Below are positions 24,234 to 33,824 of a stretch of 64,000 bases of DNA, one piece after another. The stretch covers positions 54,672 through 118,671 of the forward strand of contig NZ_BBQI01000101.1 in NCBI RefSeq assembly GCF_001652915.1, in the 5' to 3' direction. This DNA is from Cupriavidus sp. D384. Its GTDB lineage: Bacteria; Pseudomonadota; Gammaproteobacteria; Burkholderiales; Burkholderiaceae. The position numbers and the translations under genes were made by a program. The stretch's first letter is position 1. Each line of letters opens with the position of its first letter. The notes beneath the pieces are model-generated. The model worked only from the letters and a program-made list of their open reading frames with translations. It made no database searches and was not told where the DNA came from.

Positions 24234-25640
24234 ATGAACCTGCGGCCCGACCCGACCTTCCACGCATCGCCACGGCTTGCGATGCAGGCGCCGGCGGAAG
24301 CCCACGCGTACACGCTGCTGCTGCGTCCCGATGGGTCGCAGCCTGACGCGCTGGCCGTCATCGACGTCAATCCCGATTCGTCGCGCTACGGCACGGTGGT
24401 CCATACGGTGCCGATGACGGGGCGGGGCGACGAACTGCACCACTTCGGCTGGAACGCCTGTTCGTCCGCGCTCTCGCCGTTGACCGGGCACGCGTTCCTG
24501 GAGCGGCGCTTCCTGATCATTCCCGGCATGCGCAGCTCGCGCATCTATGTGGTGGATACGAAGCCGGACCCCACGCAGGCGAAGCTCCACAAGGTCATCG
24601 AGCCCGAGGAGATTTTCCGCAAGACCGGCTATTCGCGGCCCCATACCGTCCATTGCGGGCCGGAAGGCATCTATGTGAGCACGCTGGGCGGCGCGGGCCC
24701 CGACGGCACCGAGGGCGCACCCGGCATCTTCATCATGGATTGCCAGACTTTCGAAGTGCTGGGCCGGTGGGAGATCGACCGCGGCCCGCAGGACAAGCAC
24801 TATGACTTCTGGTGGAACCTGCCGCGCGATTACATGGTGTCGAGCGAATGGGCGCTGCCGCCGCAGTTCGAGAACGGGCTGGTGCCGGAGGACCTGCTCG
24901 GCAACCGCTATGGGCACCGGCTTCACTTCTGGGACCTGCGTGCGCGACGCAACGTGCAGACGCTGGACCTGGGCGCGCAGCACCAGATGGCACTGGAAGT
25001 ACGGCCCGCGCACGATCCGGTGCGCGAATATGGCTTTGTCGGCGTGGTGGTCGACACGACGAACCTGGAGGGATCGATCTGGACATGGTGGCGCGAAGAC
25101 GGTCAGTTCCATATCGAGAAGACGGCCACCATCCCGCCCGAGCCTGCATCGCCCGACGATCTGCCCCCGTTGCTGAAGGGATTTGGCGCGGTGCCGCCGC
25201 TGGTGACCGATATCGACCTGTCGCTCGACGACCGCTTTCTGTATGTGTCGTGCTGGGGCACGGGCGAAATGCGTCAGTACGATGTCAGCGATCCGCGCAA
25301 GCCCAGGCTGGCGGGGTCGGTACATCTGGGCGGCATCGTCCGTCGCACTCCGCACCCCGATGGCTCGGCGTTCGCGGGCGGCCCGCAGATGGTGGAGATC
25401 AGCCGCGACGGTCGGCGTGTCTACTGGACCAATTCGCTGTATTCCACCTGGGACGACCAGTTCTATCCGGACGGCGTGCCCGGCGTGCAGGTCATGGCGC
25501 ATGCCGGTGCCGATGGCGGGCTGACGCTCGACGAGCGCTTTCGGGTCACCTTTCCCGATGGCTATCGCGCGCACCAGATCCGGCTGGAGGGCGGCGACTG
25601 CTCGACCGATTCGTTCTGCTATCCATCGGTGGGCGCTTGA
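24234..25640 (+). CDS. Selenium-binding protein (SBP56) / methanethiol oxidase family
   Basis: 468 residues, the usual length for bacterial SBP56. The beta-propeller family motifs are present: DELHHFGWNACSSAL near residue 65, IYVVDTKPDPTQAKLHKVIEPEE, SRPHTVHCGPEGIYVSTLGG, DFWWNLPRDYMVSSEW, GNRYGHRLHFWDL, and DDRFLYVSCWGTGEMRQYDVSDP. The paired His of ELHHFGWN and the His of PHTVHC match the copper/metal ligands of methanethiol oxidase. Bacterial members oxidise methanethiol to formaldehyde, sulfide and H2O2. There is no signal peptide, unlike secreted MtoX of methylotrophs, so the substrate is uncertain. It overlaps the next gene (TTGA at 25637). Confidence 0.9.
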   Translation: MNLRPDPTFHASPRLAMQAPAEAHAYTLLLRPDGSQPDALAVIDVNPDSSRYGTVVHTVPMTGRGDELHHFGWNACSSALSPLTGHAFLERRFLIIPGMRSSRIYVVDTKPDPTQAKLHKVIEPEEIFRKTGYSRPHTVHCGPEGIYVSTLGGAGPDGTEGAPGIFIMDCQTFEVLGRWEIDRGPQDKHYDFWWNLPRDYMVSSEWALPPQFENGLVPEDLLGNRYGHRLHFWDLRARRNVQTLDLGAQHQMALEVRPAHDPVREYGFVGVVVDTTNLEGSIWTWWREDGQFHIEKTATIPPEPASPDDLPPLLKGFGAVPPLVTDIDLSLDDRFLYVSCWGTGEMRQYDVSDPRKPRLAGSVHLGGIVRRTPHPDGSAFAGGPQMVEISRDGRRVYWTNSLYSTWDDQFYPDGVPGVQVMAHAGADGGLTLDERFRVTFPDGYRAHQIRLEGGDCSTDSFCYPSVGA

Positions 25641-26299
25641 CCGCCACCTGGGAGCAGGCGGGGCTGTGGGCCGCAGTGCTTGCCAGTGGCCTGTACCACG
25701 GTCTCAATCCGGCGATGGGGTGGCCGCTGGCGGTGTCCGGTGCGCTGCTGGCGCGCAGCGCGCGCACGTTGCCGATGTCGCTCGGCTATCTCGGCGCCGG
25801 GCACGCGCTTGCCATTCTGGCGCTGACCTTGCCATTCGGGCTGCTGGTCTCGCTGGCCGCCTGGGAAGTGCGTATCCGTCTTGTTGCCAGCCTTCTGGTA
25901 GTGGCCTATGGCATTGCGCTGCTGGTCTGGCGCCGGCATTCGCGCGCGCTGGCCCGCATCCCGCCCGCACGGCTCGCGTTCTGGTCATTTGCCATTGCCA
26001 TCGCGCACGGTGCGGGACTGATGCTGGTGCCGATCTACCTGGGCCTCTGCCTTGCACAGGGCGATGCCGGCCACCGGGCAGCCGGGGCGTTGGCGCTGGG
26101 CAACGCCAGTACCGCCGTGCTGGTCACGGCCGTGCATACCACGGCCATGCTGGCTACGGGCGGCGGCCTGGCATGGCTCACGTTCCGCTACCTCGGGCCA
26201 CAGTTCGTGGCACGCAGCTGGTTCAATCTCGACGTGGTGTGGGCGCTCAGCCTGGTGCTGGTGGGCGGTGCATCGCTGGCGCTGCTGGCGATGGATTGA
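25637..26299 (+). CDS. Polytopic membrane protein translationally coupled to the SBP56 gene
   Basis: 220 residues if started at the TTG at 25637, whose TTGA overlaps the SBP56 stop; a GTG at 25676 is the alternative. Six hydrophobic segments are visible, with GLYHGLNPAMGWPLAVSGAL, LGYLGAGHALAILALTL, IAIAHGAGLMLVPIYLGL and TAVHTTAMLATGGGLAW. The repeated H-x-x-N-P, GH and AHG motifs inside helices suggest a metal- or substrate-binding membrane permease, distantly like TauE/NicO-type transporters. The lack of ATG/GTG at the front makes it easy to miss. Coupling implies it works with the SBP56 protein, perhaps exporting a product or supplying metal. Confidence 0.75.
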   Translation: MTATWEQAGLWAAVLASGLYHGLNPAMGWPLAVSGALLARSARTLPMSLGYLGAGHALAILALTLPFGLLVSLAAWEVRIRLVASLLVVAYGIALLVWRRHSRALARIPPARLAFWSFAIAIAHGAGLMLVPIYLGLCLAQGDAGHRAAGALALGNASTAVLVTAVHTTAMLATGGGLAWLTFRYLGPQFVARSWFNLDVVWALSLVLVGGASLALLAMD

Positions 26300-26485
26300 T
26301 TTATTGTCCGAGTGCGTTTTCGTTTGATCTCACCCCATCACGTATGCCGGTTGTTCCGTGATGGAATAGCCGCGCGGCTGGGGGTTGAAAGTCAGCAGGC
26401 CGCGGGGCCCTGCATCGATGACGAGCAGGACGACAAGAAGCGACAGCGCACAGATCCGTGCCTATACGAATATTCTCAAGACAAC

Positions 26486-26977
26486 ATGAATTCGCTGATT
26501 TCCGCAGCTGCAGGTTTTCCGCTCCAGGCGCAGGACGCCGGCTTGACCGTCTATCAACTTACTGTCGCTGGCATCCTGGCCGCAGCGATCGTGGGCATCG
26601 TGCTAGGCATCATGACCTACATGGCCAATCACAATCGCGATATCGTGCAGTCGGAGGTCAAGCCGGTGGTGGCAAGGCTGGACGGCATCGACAAGCATCT
26701 GGAGCAGATTGATATCCGTCTGGAAAACATGGATACCCGTTTCGAAAGTATCGATATCCGCCTGGACAAGATGGATACCCGTTTCGACCGGATCGATATG
26801 CGTATGGACAAGATGGACGAGCGTTTCGACAAGATGGATGAGCGCTTCGACAAGATGGACCAGCGCTTCGACAAGATGGATGAGCGGATGGACAGGATGG
26901 AAGTCAAACTCGACAAGGTGGCTGACGACGTCGGCGTGCTGGTGCAGGTAGTCAAGCGTCTGGTAGAGAGCCGGTAA
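26486..26977 (+). CDS. Membrane-anchored coiled-coil heptad-repeat protein
   Basis: 163 residues from the ATG at 26486; a longer frame from 26312 lacks a sensible N-terminus. One transmembrane helix (about residues 27-48, AGILAAAIVGIVLGIMTYM) is followed by eleven consecutive 7-residue units of the form hydrophobic-D/E-x-h-D-x-R, such as LENMDTR, FESIDIR, FDKMDER and FDKMDQR. This is a near-perfect parallel coiled coil of about 80 residues, ending DVGVLVQVVKRLVESR. At DNA level the units are 21-bp tandem repeats and so may vary in number. Similar short proteins occur widely (DUF1640/LPP-like); their role is unknown. The ribosome site is weak. Confidence 0.75.
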   Translation: MNSLISAAAGFPLQAQDAGLTVYQLTVAGILAAAIVGIVLGIMTYMANHNRDIVQSEVKPVVARLDGIDKHLEQIDIRLENMDTRFESIDIRLDKMDTRFDRIDMRMDKMDERFDKMDERFDKMDQRFDKMDERMDRMEVKLDKVADDVGVLVQVVKRLVESR

Positions 26978-27020
26978 CGCCGGCGACAGGTGTTGCCGTC
27001 CGGCGCATCGGTGTCAGCTG

Positions 27021-27485
27021 CTACTGTGGCTGACCGGCCGCCTCCGTCTGCCCCCACAGGTCATCCACCGCCCGCATCGCCAGCTGATACCCATTGGCTC
27101 CTGCCCCGCAGATCACCGCCGTGGCCGCCACCGAGATTGTGGAGTGGCGGTACTCCTGGGAGCGGCGGTGAATATTGCTGATGTGCACTTCCACCACGGG
27201 GCGGCAGATCAGCTTGACGGCATCGAGCACCGGAATGCGCCCGAACGAAAAGCCGGCGGGGTTGATGATCAGCGCGGCGTCCTGGAAGTACGCTTCCTGA
27301 ATCCAGCCGATCAGTTCGCTTTCGCTGTTGGTCTGACGGAATACGCAGTCGAATCGCAGGGTCTCGGCCATCGCCCGGCATTGCTGTTCGATGTCCTGCA
27401 GCGTGGTGCTGCCGTAGATGTGGGGCTCGCGAACGCCCAGCATGTTCAGGTTCGAGCCGTTGAGTATGTAGAGTTTGCGATGCAT
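27021..27485 (-). CDS. aroQ: Type II 3-dehydroquinate dehydratase, catabolic-type variant
   Basis: 154 residues, the normal type II length. LYILNGSNLNMLGVREPHIYGSTTL includes Arg19 and the catalytic Tyr24, and RQTNSESELIGWIQEA follows. VEVHISNIHRRSQEYRHSTIS carries the catalytic His, and ICGAGANGYQLAMRAV ends the fold. The substrate loop normally reading NPAAYTHTS is NPAGFSFGR here, so the TH pair is missing. The enzyme interconverts 3-dehydroquinate and 3-dehydroshikimate. It lies three bases after the MHS transporter gene and is read in the same direction, so it more likely serves quinate or shikimate breakdown than aromatic amino-acid synthesis. Confidence 0.88.
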   Translation of the reverse strand: MHRKLYILNGSNLNMLGVREPHIYGSTTLQDIEQQCRAMAETLRFDCVFRQTNSESELIGWIQEAYFQDAALIINPAGFSFGRIPVLDAVKLICRPVVEVHISNIHRRSQEYRHSTISVAATAVICGAGANGYQLAMRAVDDLWGQTEAAGQPQ

Positions 27486-27488
27486 GGT

Positions 27489-28832
<1,344 letters not shown>

Positions 28833-28937
28833 GGTTGTCTCCCCTCTTTTATATGAGTATCGGTGTCGATTGCCGCAGCTTGTGCGCACTGCTATTGTTT
28901 GCGCGGCATGGCTGGGGTGTTCCGCACCGGAACTTCA

Positions 28938-28951
28938 TTCCGTAATACGAA
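28938..28951. promoter_or_regulatory. Imperfect palindrome TTCCGTAATACGAA, candidate IclR operator
   Basis: The 14-bp element has TTC-N-GTA-N-TAC-N-AA symmetry and lies directly in front of the IclR start, in the 121-bp region shared with the MHS transporter gene. IclR-type operators often have this length and symmetry. Its position right at the start codon suggests autorepression. Confidence 0.4.
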
Positions 28952-28953
28952 AA

Positions 28954-29739
28954 ATGTCATTGAAGGCAGGTCTCCGGATTCTCGATTTCCTGGCGTCGCA
29001 GGGCGAAGGCGCCGGGCTGGTTGCCATTGCCGAGGCACTTGGCCTGCCGCGCAGCACCTGTCATCGCGTGCTGCATGAACTGGTCGAGGGGGGGTATGTC
29101 CGCCAACTGGTGGACCACAGCCGCTACATCCTGACGATGCGCATGACATCGAACGGGCTCGAATTCCTGAGCCTCACCGGCATTGCCGATATCGCCCAGC
29201 CCATCATCGAACGCATTGCGGCGCGCACCGGCGAACTGGCCCGGTTGTCGCTGGTGGACGGCGAGGCCATCATCTGGGTAGCCAAGGCCGATGGGCAGCG
29301 CACGGGCTTTCGTTACGATCCGGACATGGGGCTGGCGGCGCGGCTCTCGTGTACGTCCACCGGCCATGCCTGGCTGATGACGATGTCCGACGAGGCGGCC
29401 GTGGCTCTGGTCATGAAGCAGGGTTTTGGTCAGCCCAACGAGTACGGGCCGAATGCGCCCACCACGCTGAAGACGCTGCTGGGGTTCCTGCATGCCGCGC
29501 GGGTGCGTGGCTACGCGATGATCGACGAGGTGTTTGCAGCACGCATGGCGGCCGTGGCAGTGCCGGTCGTGCGCGGGTCGCGCTGCATTGGTGTCATCAG
29601 CCTGGCGGGGTCGCGCACGCGCCTGACCGCGCCAAGGATCCACGAATACGCGGCACTGCTGCGCGAAGCCGCCAACGAACTGGCGCAGCTCAGCAACATG
29701 GCGGGCTTCCTGTCCCGGCCGCCGCTCGGCAAGGGCTGA
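28954..29739 (+). CDS. IclR-family transcriptional regulator
   Basis: 261 residues from the ATG at 28954. The winged helix is at residues 3-65 (GLRILDFLASQGEGAGLVAIAEALGLPRSTCHRVLHELVEGGYV). The effector domain spans about 80-250 (LSLVDGEAIIWVAKADGQ, ARLSCTSTGHAWLM, VRGYAMIDEVFAARMAAVAVPVV). No clear ribosome site precedes the ATG, so translation may be leaderless. It is divergent from the MHS transporter/dehydroquinase operon and very likely regulates it. Confidence 0.9.
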   Translation: MSLKAGLRILDFLASQGEGAGLVAIAEALGLPRSTCHRVLHELVEGGYVRQLVDHSRYILTMRMTSNGLEFLSLTGIADIAQPIIERIAARTGELARLSLVDGEAIIWVAKADGQRTGFRYDPDMGLAARLSCTSTGHAWLMTMSDEAAVALVMKQGFGQPNEYGPNAPTTLKTLLGFLHAARVRGYAMIDEVFAARMAAVAVPVVRGSRCIGVISLAGSRTRLTAPRIHEYAALLREAANELAQLSNMAGFLSRPPLGKG

Positions 29740-29754
29740 GTTGGCGGCCGTGCC

Positions 29755-30342
29755 CTAGGTTTCGGGCAGGCCGGGCAGTGCCGCGACGGTTGTCACGGTG
29801 CCAATTGCCCCAAGGTTCTTCAGCGCGTGCCGGTGATCGTCCTCGCTGCGCGCGGCGCAGGCATCCTCCACCACGATCACCTGGTAGTCCCGGTCGTGCG
29901 CCTCGCGCGCCGTCGCTTCCACGGCCCAGTTGGTGCTGATACCCGTCAGGATCAGGCGATCCACATGGCGCGCGCGCAGGATGGTTTCCAGCCCGGTGCC
30001 ATAGAACGCGCTGACGCGGTGCTTGGTCACCACGCTATCCGCCGCCTGCACATCGAGGCCGTCCACGAACGCTGTCCCCCATCCTCCCAGCGTCAGTGCG
30101 CCGGCGGCCTTTGCCTTGCCGAAGACCGGCGAATCCTTGGGATGCTCGGCATAGTTTTCGGAAAATCCCACCTTTACGAAGATGACCGGCCACTGGTGCG
30201 CCCGTGCGTGGGCGATGACCGCGTTGCTGGCGGCCACCAGGTTGCGCGCGGCGGCCTGCGCCGCCGTGCCGCTACCTGCCAGCTTGCCTTGCGCATGGAC
30301 GATGTCATTGATCAGGTCCAGCACGATCAGCGCGGTCTGCAT
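29755..30342 (-). CDS. Isochorismatase-like hydrolase lacking the catalytic cysteine
   Basis: 195 residues with the isochorismatase fold. The N-terminal LIVLDLINDIV contains the general Asp, and SVVTKHRVSAFYGTGLETIL contains the Lys. The nucleophile loop reads LTGISTNWAVEATAREA. In cysteine hydrolases of this family the position is Cys (T-N-x-C-V); here codon 140 gives Ala. True isochorismatases such as PhzD also lack the Cys and hydrolyse vinyl ethers with the Asp alone. So it may be a non-thiol hydrolase or an inactive relative. It is 15 bp downstream of the PEP-mutase-family gene and forms a two-gene unit with it. Confidence 0.87.
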   Translation of the reverse strand: MQTALIVLDLINDIVHAQGKLAGSGTAAQAAARNLVAASNAVIAHARAHQWPVIFVKVGFSENYAEHPKDSPVFGKAKAAGALTLGGWGTAFVDGLDVQAADSVVTKHRVSAFYGTGLETILRARHVDRLILTGISTNWAVEATAREAHDRDYQVIVVEDACAARSEDDHRHALKNLGAIGTVTTVAALPGLPET

Positions 30343-30357
30343 GGCTGCCTCCGGTGG

Positions 30358-31242
30358 TCAGTCGTCGCTCTTGTAGCGGCCGTCGAGTTCGTCGTACAGC
30401 GGCTTGCGCACAAGCCGCTGCCGCTCGCCGAACGGCGCCACGATGGCCGGGTCCTCGTTCATCTGGCCGTTGGTCTGCAGCATGTCCAGCGCCTGCTGCA
30501 TCCCGCGCACGGCACCTTGCAGCGCGGCGTTGGCGTACAGCACCAGGCCGTAGCCCAGCTGCTCCAGCGCGTCGCGGCCCTGCACCGGCGTCTTGCCGCC
30601 GATCACGATATTGATCAGCAGCGGCACGCTGAACAAGCCAGGCAGCCGTTCGATGTCCTTGAGATCCTCGATGGCCTCCAGGAACAGGATGTCGGCGCCG
30701 GCTTCCGCAAAGCGGTGGCCGCGCTCGATGGCATCGTCGATGCCATGTACGGCTGCGGCGTCGGTGCGGGCGACGATCAGGAAGTTGGGGTCGTCGCGTG
30801 CATCGGTGGCGGCCCGGATCTTTCCGACCATTTCGCCGGTGCTCACGACATGCTTGCCGGCGAAGTGGCCGCATTTCTTCGGCATGACCTGGTCTTCGAG
30901 CTGGATCGCATCGGCGCCGGCACGCTCCAGCGTGCGCACGGCGTGGTGAACGTTCAGCGCGTTGCCGAAGCCGGTATCCGAATCCACCAGCAGCGGCAGG
31001 TCTACTGCATCGCGCACGCGGGCCGTGTGTTCGGCCATGTCACTGAGGCCGATAAAACCCAGGTCGGGCAGGCCGAATGACATATTGGTGACGCCGGCCC
31101 CGGTCAGGTACACGGCCTGAAACCCGAGGTCTTCGATCACGCGCGCGCTCATGGCATTGAATGCGCCCGGCATCAGCAGTGCCTTGCGCGTTGCCACCTG
31201 CTGCCGGAAGGCCTGTCTGCGGGAAGCTGCTTTGGAGGTCAT
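30358..31242 (-). CDS. Isocitrate lyase / PEP mutase superfamily enzyme
   Basis: 294 residues from the ATG at 31242; a longer reading to 31290 adds an unlikely tail. ALLMPGAFNAMSARVIEDLGFQAVYLTGAGV, PLLVDSDTGFGN (Mg ligands Asp-x-Asp), DAIQLEDQVMPKKCGHFAGK with the KKCGH catalytic loop, and IVARTDAAAVHG are characteristic. The KKCGH Cys points to a C-C lyase such as 2-methylisocitrate or dimethylmalate lyase rather than PEP mutase. It is upstream of, and probably co-transcribed with, the isochorismatase-like gene. No other pathway genes adjoin, so the substrate is open. Confidence 0.88.
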   Translation of the reverse strand: MTSKAASRRQAFRQQVATRKALLMPGAFNAMSARVIEDLGFQAVYLTGAGVTNMSFGLPDLGFIGLSDMAEHTARVRDAVDLPLLVDSDTGFGNALNVHHAVRTLERAGADAIQLEDQVMPKKCGHFAGKHVVSTGEMVGKIRAATDARDDPNFLIVARTDAAAVHGIDDAIERGHRFAEAGADILFLEAIEDLKDIERLPGLFSVPLLINIVIGGKTPVQGRDALEQLGYGLVLYANAALQGAVRGMQQALDMLQTNGQMNEDPAIVAPFGERQRLVRKPLYDELDGRYKSDD

Positions 31243-31428
31243 GGGTGGGGGCTCCAGTCTGAACAGTCTGAGCGGGATGCCTGCGGGCATCCCGGGTGCG
31301 CGAACACGGGGCGCGCAATGCAGGCTGAAGATTACACCCTGGCGCTCAACGCTTCAGGTATTTGATGGATGGGCCGCCAACCGTGGCCGGCTGGCGGCAT
31401 GCCGATTATGGTGGAGGTGGGGGCGGCG

Positions 31429-31986
31429 TCAGAGCGGCGCCGGCACCTTCGCGGGAGCAGGCGCCGCAGTCGGGGCCGTCTGGACCTTGTCCGAATTGCC
31501 GTTGTAGGCGAAATAGCGCGCCTTGGCGCCCTTGCCCCAGTACGCCACGGTGAACTGCTTGCCGTCCCGGGCGTACAGCAGTTCCAGGCTGCCGTTGGAC
31601 GCCGCCCATTCCGCATAGCCGTTCTGGGCGTTGGGTTCGGTCTTGCGCTTCGATTCGTAGCGGGCGTCGAGCTTGTGGGTCACATCGTCGAGCGCGGTGC
31701 GGTCGAAGGTCAGCGTCACCAGCGTCACGACGTCCTGCCCGTCGCAGTTCACCACCGCACGGGTCAGGCCCGGCAGGTTGAAGCGTTCCAGGCGCTTCAG
31801 CTCGAAAGCGTCGCCGCCGGCCCACGGCGCCGTGCCGGTCCTTTCGCGATTCGGGCCCGGCGTCAGCCGCGCGCACGAGGTCTTGCCAAGCTCCAGGCCC
31901 AGCGGTGCCGCCACGCCACCAGCGGTCGGCTGGGCCTGGGCAATGGATGCCAGCCCGACGGCGGCCAGCAGGATTAGCTTCTTCAT
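31429..31986 (-). CDS. Exported protein of unknown function
   Basis: 185 residues with a signal peptide at 1-19 (AQAQ). The mature part has two cysteines (TSCARL near residue 38 and VNCDGQD near 81), a repeated beta-strand look (VTLTFDRTALDDVTHKLDARYESK, LELLYARDGKQFTVAYWGKG) and an Ala/Pro-rich tail (PTAAPAPAKVPAPL). No family was recognised with certainty. It stands between the LysR gene at 32017 and the PEP-mutase-family gene, all on the minus strand. Start MKKLILL is clear. Confidence 0.75.
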   Translation of the reverse strand: MKKLILLAAVGLASIAQAQPTAGGVAAPLGLELGKTSCARLTPGPNRERTGTAPWAGGDAFELKRLERFNLPGLTRAVVNCDGQDVVTLVTLTFDRTALDDVTHKLDARYESKRKTEPNAQNGYAEWAASNGSLELLYARDGKQFTVAYWGKGAKARYFAYNGNSDKVQTAPTAAPAPAKVPAPL

Positions 31987-32016
31987 GGGAATGCTTCCGA
32001 ACGATGTCGCAGGATT

Positions 32017-32931
32017 TTACGGCTTTCCGGCCGGCGGACTTGAGGCGCCGGGGTCGCCGCTTTCGATCAGCTGCCGTGCCAGCAGGCCCGCATGTGGCGT
32101 CAGGGCGCCGAAATCGCGCGCGCACAGGAACAGACTGCGCGTGGCCCACGCCTCCGACAGCGGCAGCATGGCCAGGCCGCGTGGCATCGACCTTGCCAGG
32201 GCACCGGACACGATCGAGATGCCGATACCCGCATCGACCAGCATCGCCACGTGCTCCACGTTGCGCAGCTGGACGCGATAGTGCAGCTGGTGCCCCAGGC
32301 GCGACGCGCGCTCGGCCAGGTGCGTCTCCAGCGCCGTATCCGCCATGCCCACGATCGGCTCGCCGACGATGTCTGCAAAGGCCACGGCCGGCTGCGCCGC
32401 GATCCGGTGCTGGCGGCTGGCTACCACCACGAGCTGGTCTTCGGCGATGCGGTGGGTCTGCAGGTTCGCGAAATCGGCGAAGTCGGCCACGATGCCCAGT
32501 TCCGCGCGTCCCTCGACCAGCGCCTGGACGATTTCGGGGCTCGGGCGTTCGCCAAGGTCGACGGACAGATCGGGATGCGCCGCCAGGAAGCGGCGCAGAT
32601 GCGGTGGCAGGAACGACGCCAGCGCGGCAGTGTTCGACAGCAGGCGGACGCGGCCCTTGAGGCCCGTTGCATAGCTGCGCAGTTCGCCGCGCATCTGTTC
32701 GACCTGGCCCAGGATCGACCGCGCGTGCCGCACCAGCGCCTCGCCGGCCGGAGTGGGCCGCACGCCGCGCCGGTTGCGCTCCAGCAATGGCGCACCCAGC
32801 GTGGCTTCCATGCCGGCAATGCGTTCGCTGACCGACGCCAGCGCCAGATGCATCGACCGGGCACCCTGGGTCAGGCTGCCGCATTCCACCACGCTCAGGA
32901 ACAGCCGCATATCGGTCAGGTCGAAACGCAC
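32017..32931 (-). CDS. LysR-family transcriptional regulator
   Basis: 304 residues. The helix-turn-helix is at about 1-60 (DMRLFLSVVECGSLTQGARSMHLALASVSERIAGMEATLGAPLLERNRRGVRPTPAGEAL). The effector domain contains RVRLLSNTAALASFLPPHLRRFL and the ELGIVADFADF region. It is divergent from the TSUP permease gene at 33021, with 89 bp between them, and likely regulates it. The helix-turn-helix resembles the subgroup that controls anion permeases and amidases, but this is weak. Confidence 0.92.
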   Translation of the reverse strand: MRFDLTDMRLFLSVVECGSLTQGARSMHLALASVSERIAGMEATLGAPLLERNRRGVRPTPAGEALVRHARSILGQVEQMRGELRSYATGLKGRVRLLSNTAALASFLPPHLRRFLAAHPDLSVDLGERPSPEIVQALVEGRAELGIVADFADFANLQTHRIAEDQLVVVASRQHRIAAQPAVAFADIVGEPIVGMADTALETHLAERASRLGHQLHYRVQLRNVEHVAMLVDAGIGISIVSGALARSMPRGLAMLPLSEAWATRSLFLCARDFGALTPHAGLLARQLIESGDPGASSPPAGKP

Positions 32932-33020
32932 GCCATCCTCCCCTGCTTTCGGTTTTGCCGAAGTCTAGCACCGGAAAAGCCAGATTGCGGGCGTCCGGTG
33001 CGATGGCTAGCATTCGCTCC

Positions 33021-33788
33021 ATGGACCCAATTCTTCTGGTTTTCGGCGCGGGATTCGTTGCCGGTGCGATGAATGCGCTGGCGGGCGGCGGCTCGTTTGT
33101 CAGTCTGCCCGCCATGATTGCCGCCGGTGTGCCACCGGTTCAGGCGAATACATCGAGTACGGTCGCGCTGTTTCCGGGCGGCCTGGCAAGCGCGTGGGCG
33201 TATCGCGACGGGCTGGGGCCGGTGGGCGCGGTATCGCTGCGCACGCTGCTGGTGGCTACGCTGTGCGGCGGGTTTGTCGGTGCGATGCTGCTGTTGCGCA
33301 CATCGTCGGCGGCGTTCACGTTCGTGCTGCCGTGGCTGCTGCTGATCGCCTGCGTGGCGCTGGCGTTTGGCCGGCAACTGGGCGAGGCGCTGCGTGCCCG
33401 CTGCCGCATCCCTGCGCACGCCGTGCTGGCGGTGCAGTTCGGGCTGGGCGTCTACGGGGGCTATTTCGGCGGGGCGGTCGGCATCATGATGATCGCCATG
33501 TGGGGCCTGCTGGACAGCCGCGACCTCAAGAACCTGAACGCGCCACGCACGCTGATGGTCAGCGCGGCCAATGCCGTGGCGGTGATCGCGTTTATCGTGG
33601 CAAACGCGGTGCGCTGGCCGGAAACCGTCGCCATGCTGATCGGCGCCATCCTGGGTGGATACGGGGGCGCGTTGCTGGGCCGCATGACGCCGCCGCGCGT
33701 GGTGCGGGCCGGCACGCTGCTGGCAACGTCGTGCATCACGCTGGCGTTCTTCGTGAAGACTTACGCGCCGGCGCTGATGCACCGGTAG
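33021..33788 (+). CDS. TSUP-family (TauE/SafE) membrane permease
   Basis: 255 residues from the ATG at 33021 (an in-frame ATG at 33003 is possible). Seven to eight hydrophobic segments are seen, with the N-terminal signature AGFVAGAMNALAGGGSFVSLPAMIAAG, then NTSSTVALFPGGLASAWAYR, and in the second half GLGVYGGYFGGAVGIMMIAMWG. These GGGS/NTSS motifs are typical of TauE/SafE permeases. The family moves sulfite, sulfoacetate, or other small organo-sulfur or carboxylic anions. It is divergent from a LysR gene that probably controls it. Confidence 0.9.
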   Translation: MDPILLVFGAGFVAGAMNALAGGGSFVSLPAMIAAGVPPVQANTSSTVALFPGGLASAWAYRDGLGPVGAVSLRTLLVATLCGGFVGAMLLLRTSSAAFTFVLPWLLLIACVALAFGRQLGEALRARCRIPAHAVLAVQFGLGVYGGYFGGAVGIMMIAMWGLLDSRDLKNLNAPRTLMVSAANAVAVIAFIVANAVRWPETVAMLIGAILGGYGGALLGRMTPPRVVRAGTLLATSCITLAFFVKTYAPALMHR

Positions 33789-33824
33789 GCCGGCGGCACC
33801 AGGGCGGCGGGGCCGCAGTGTCCC

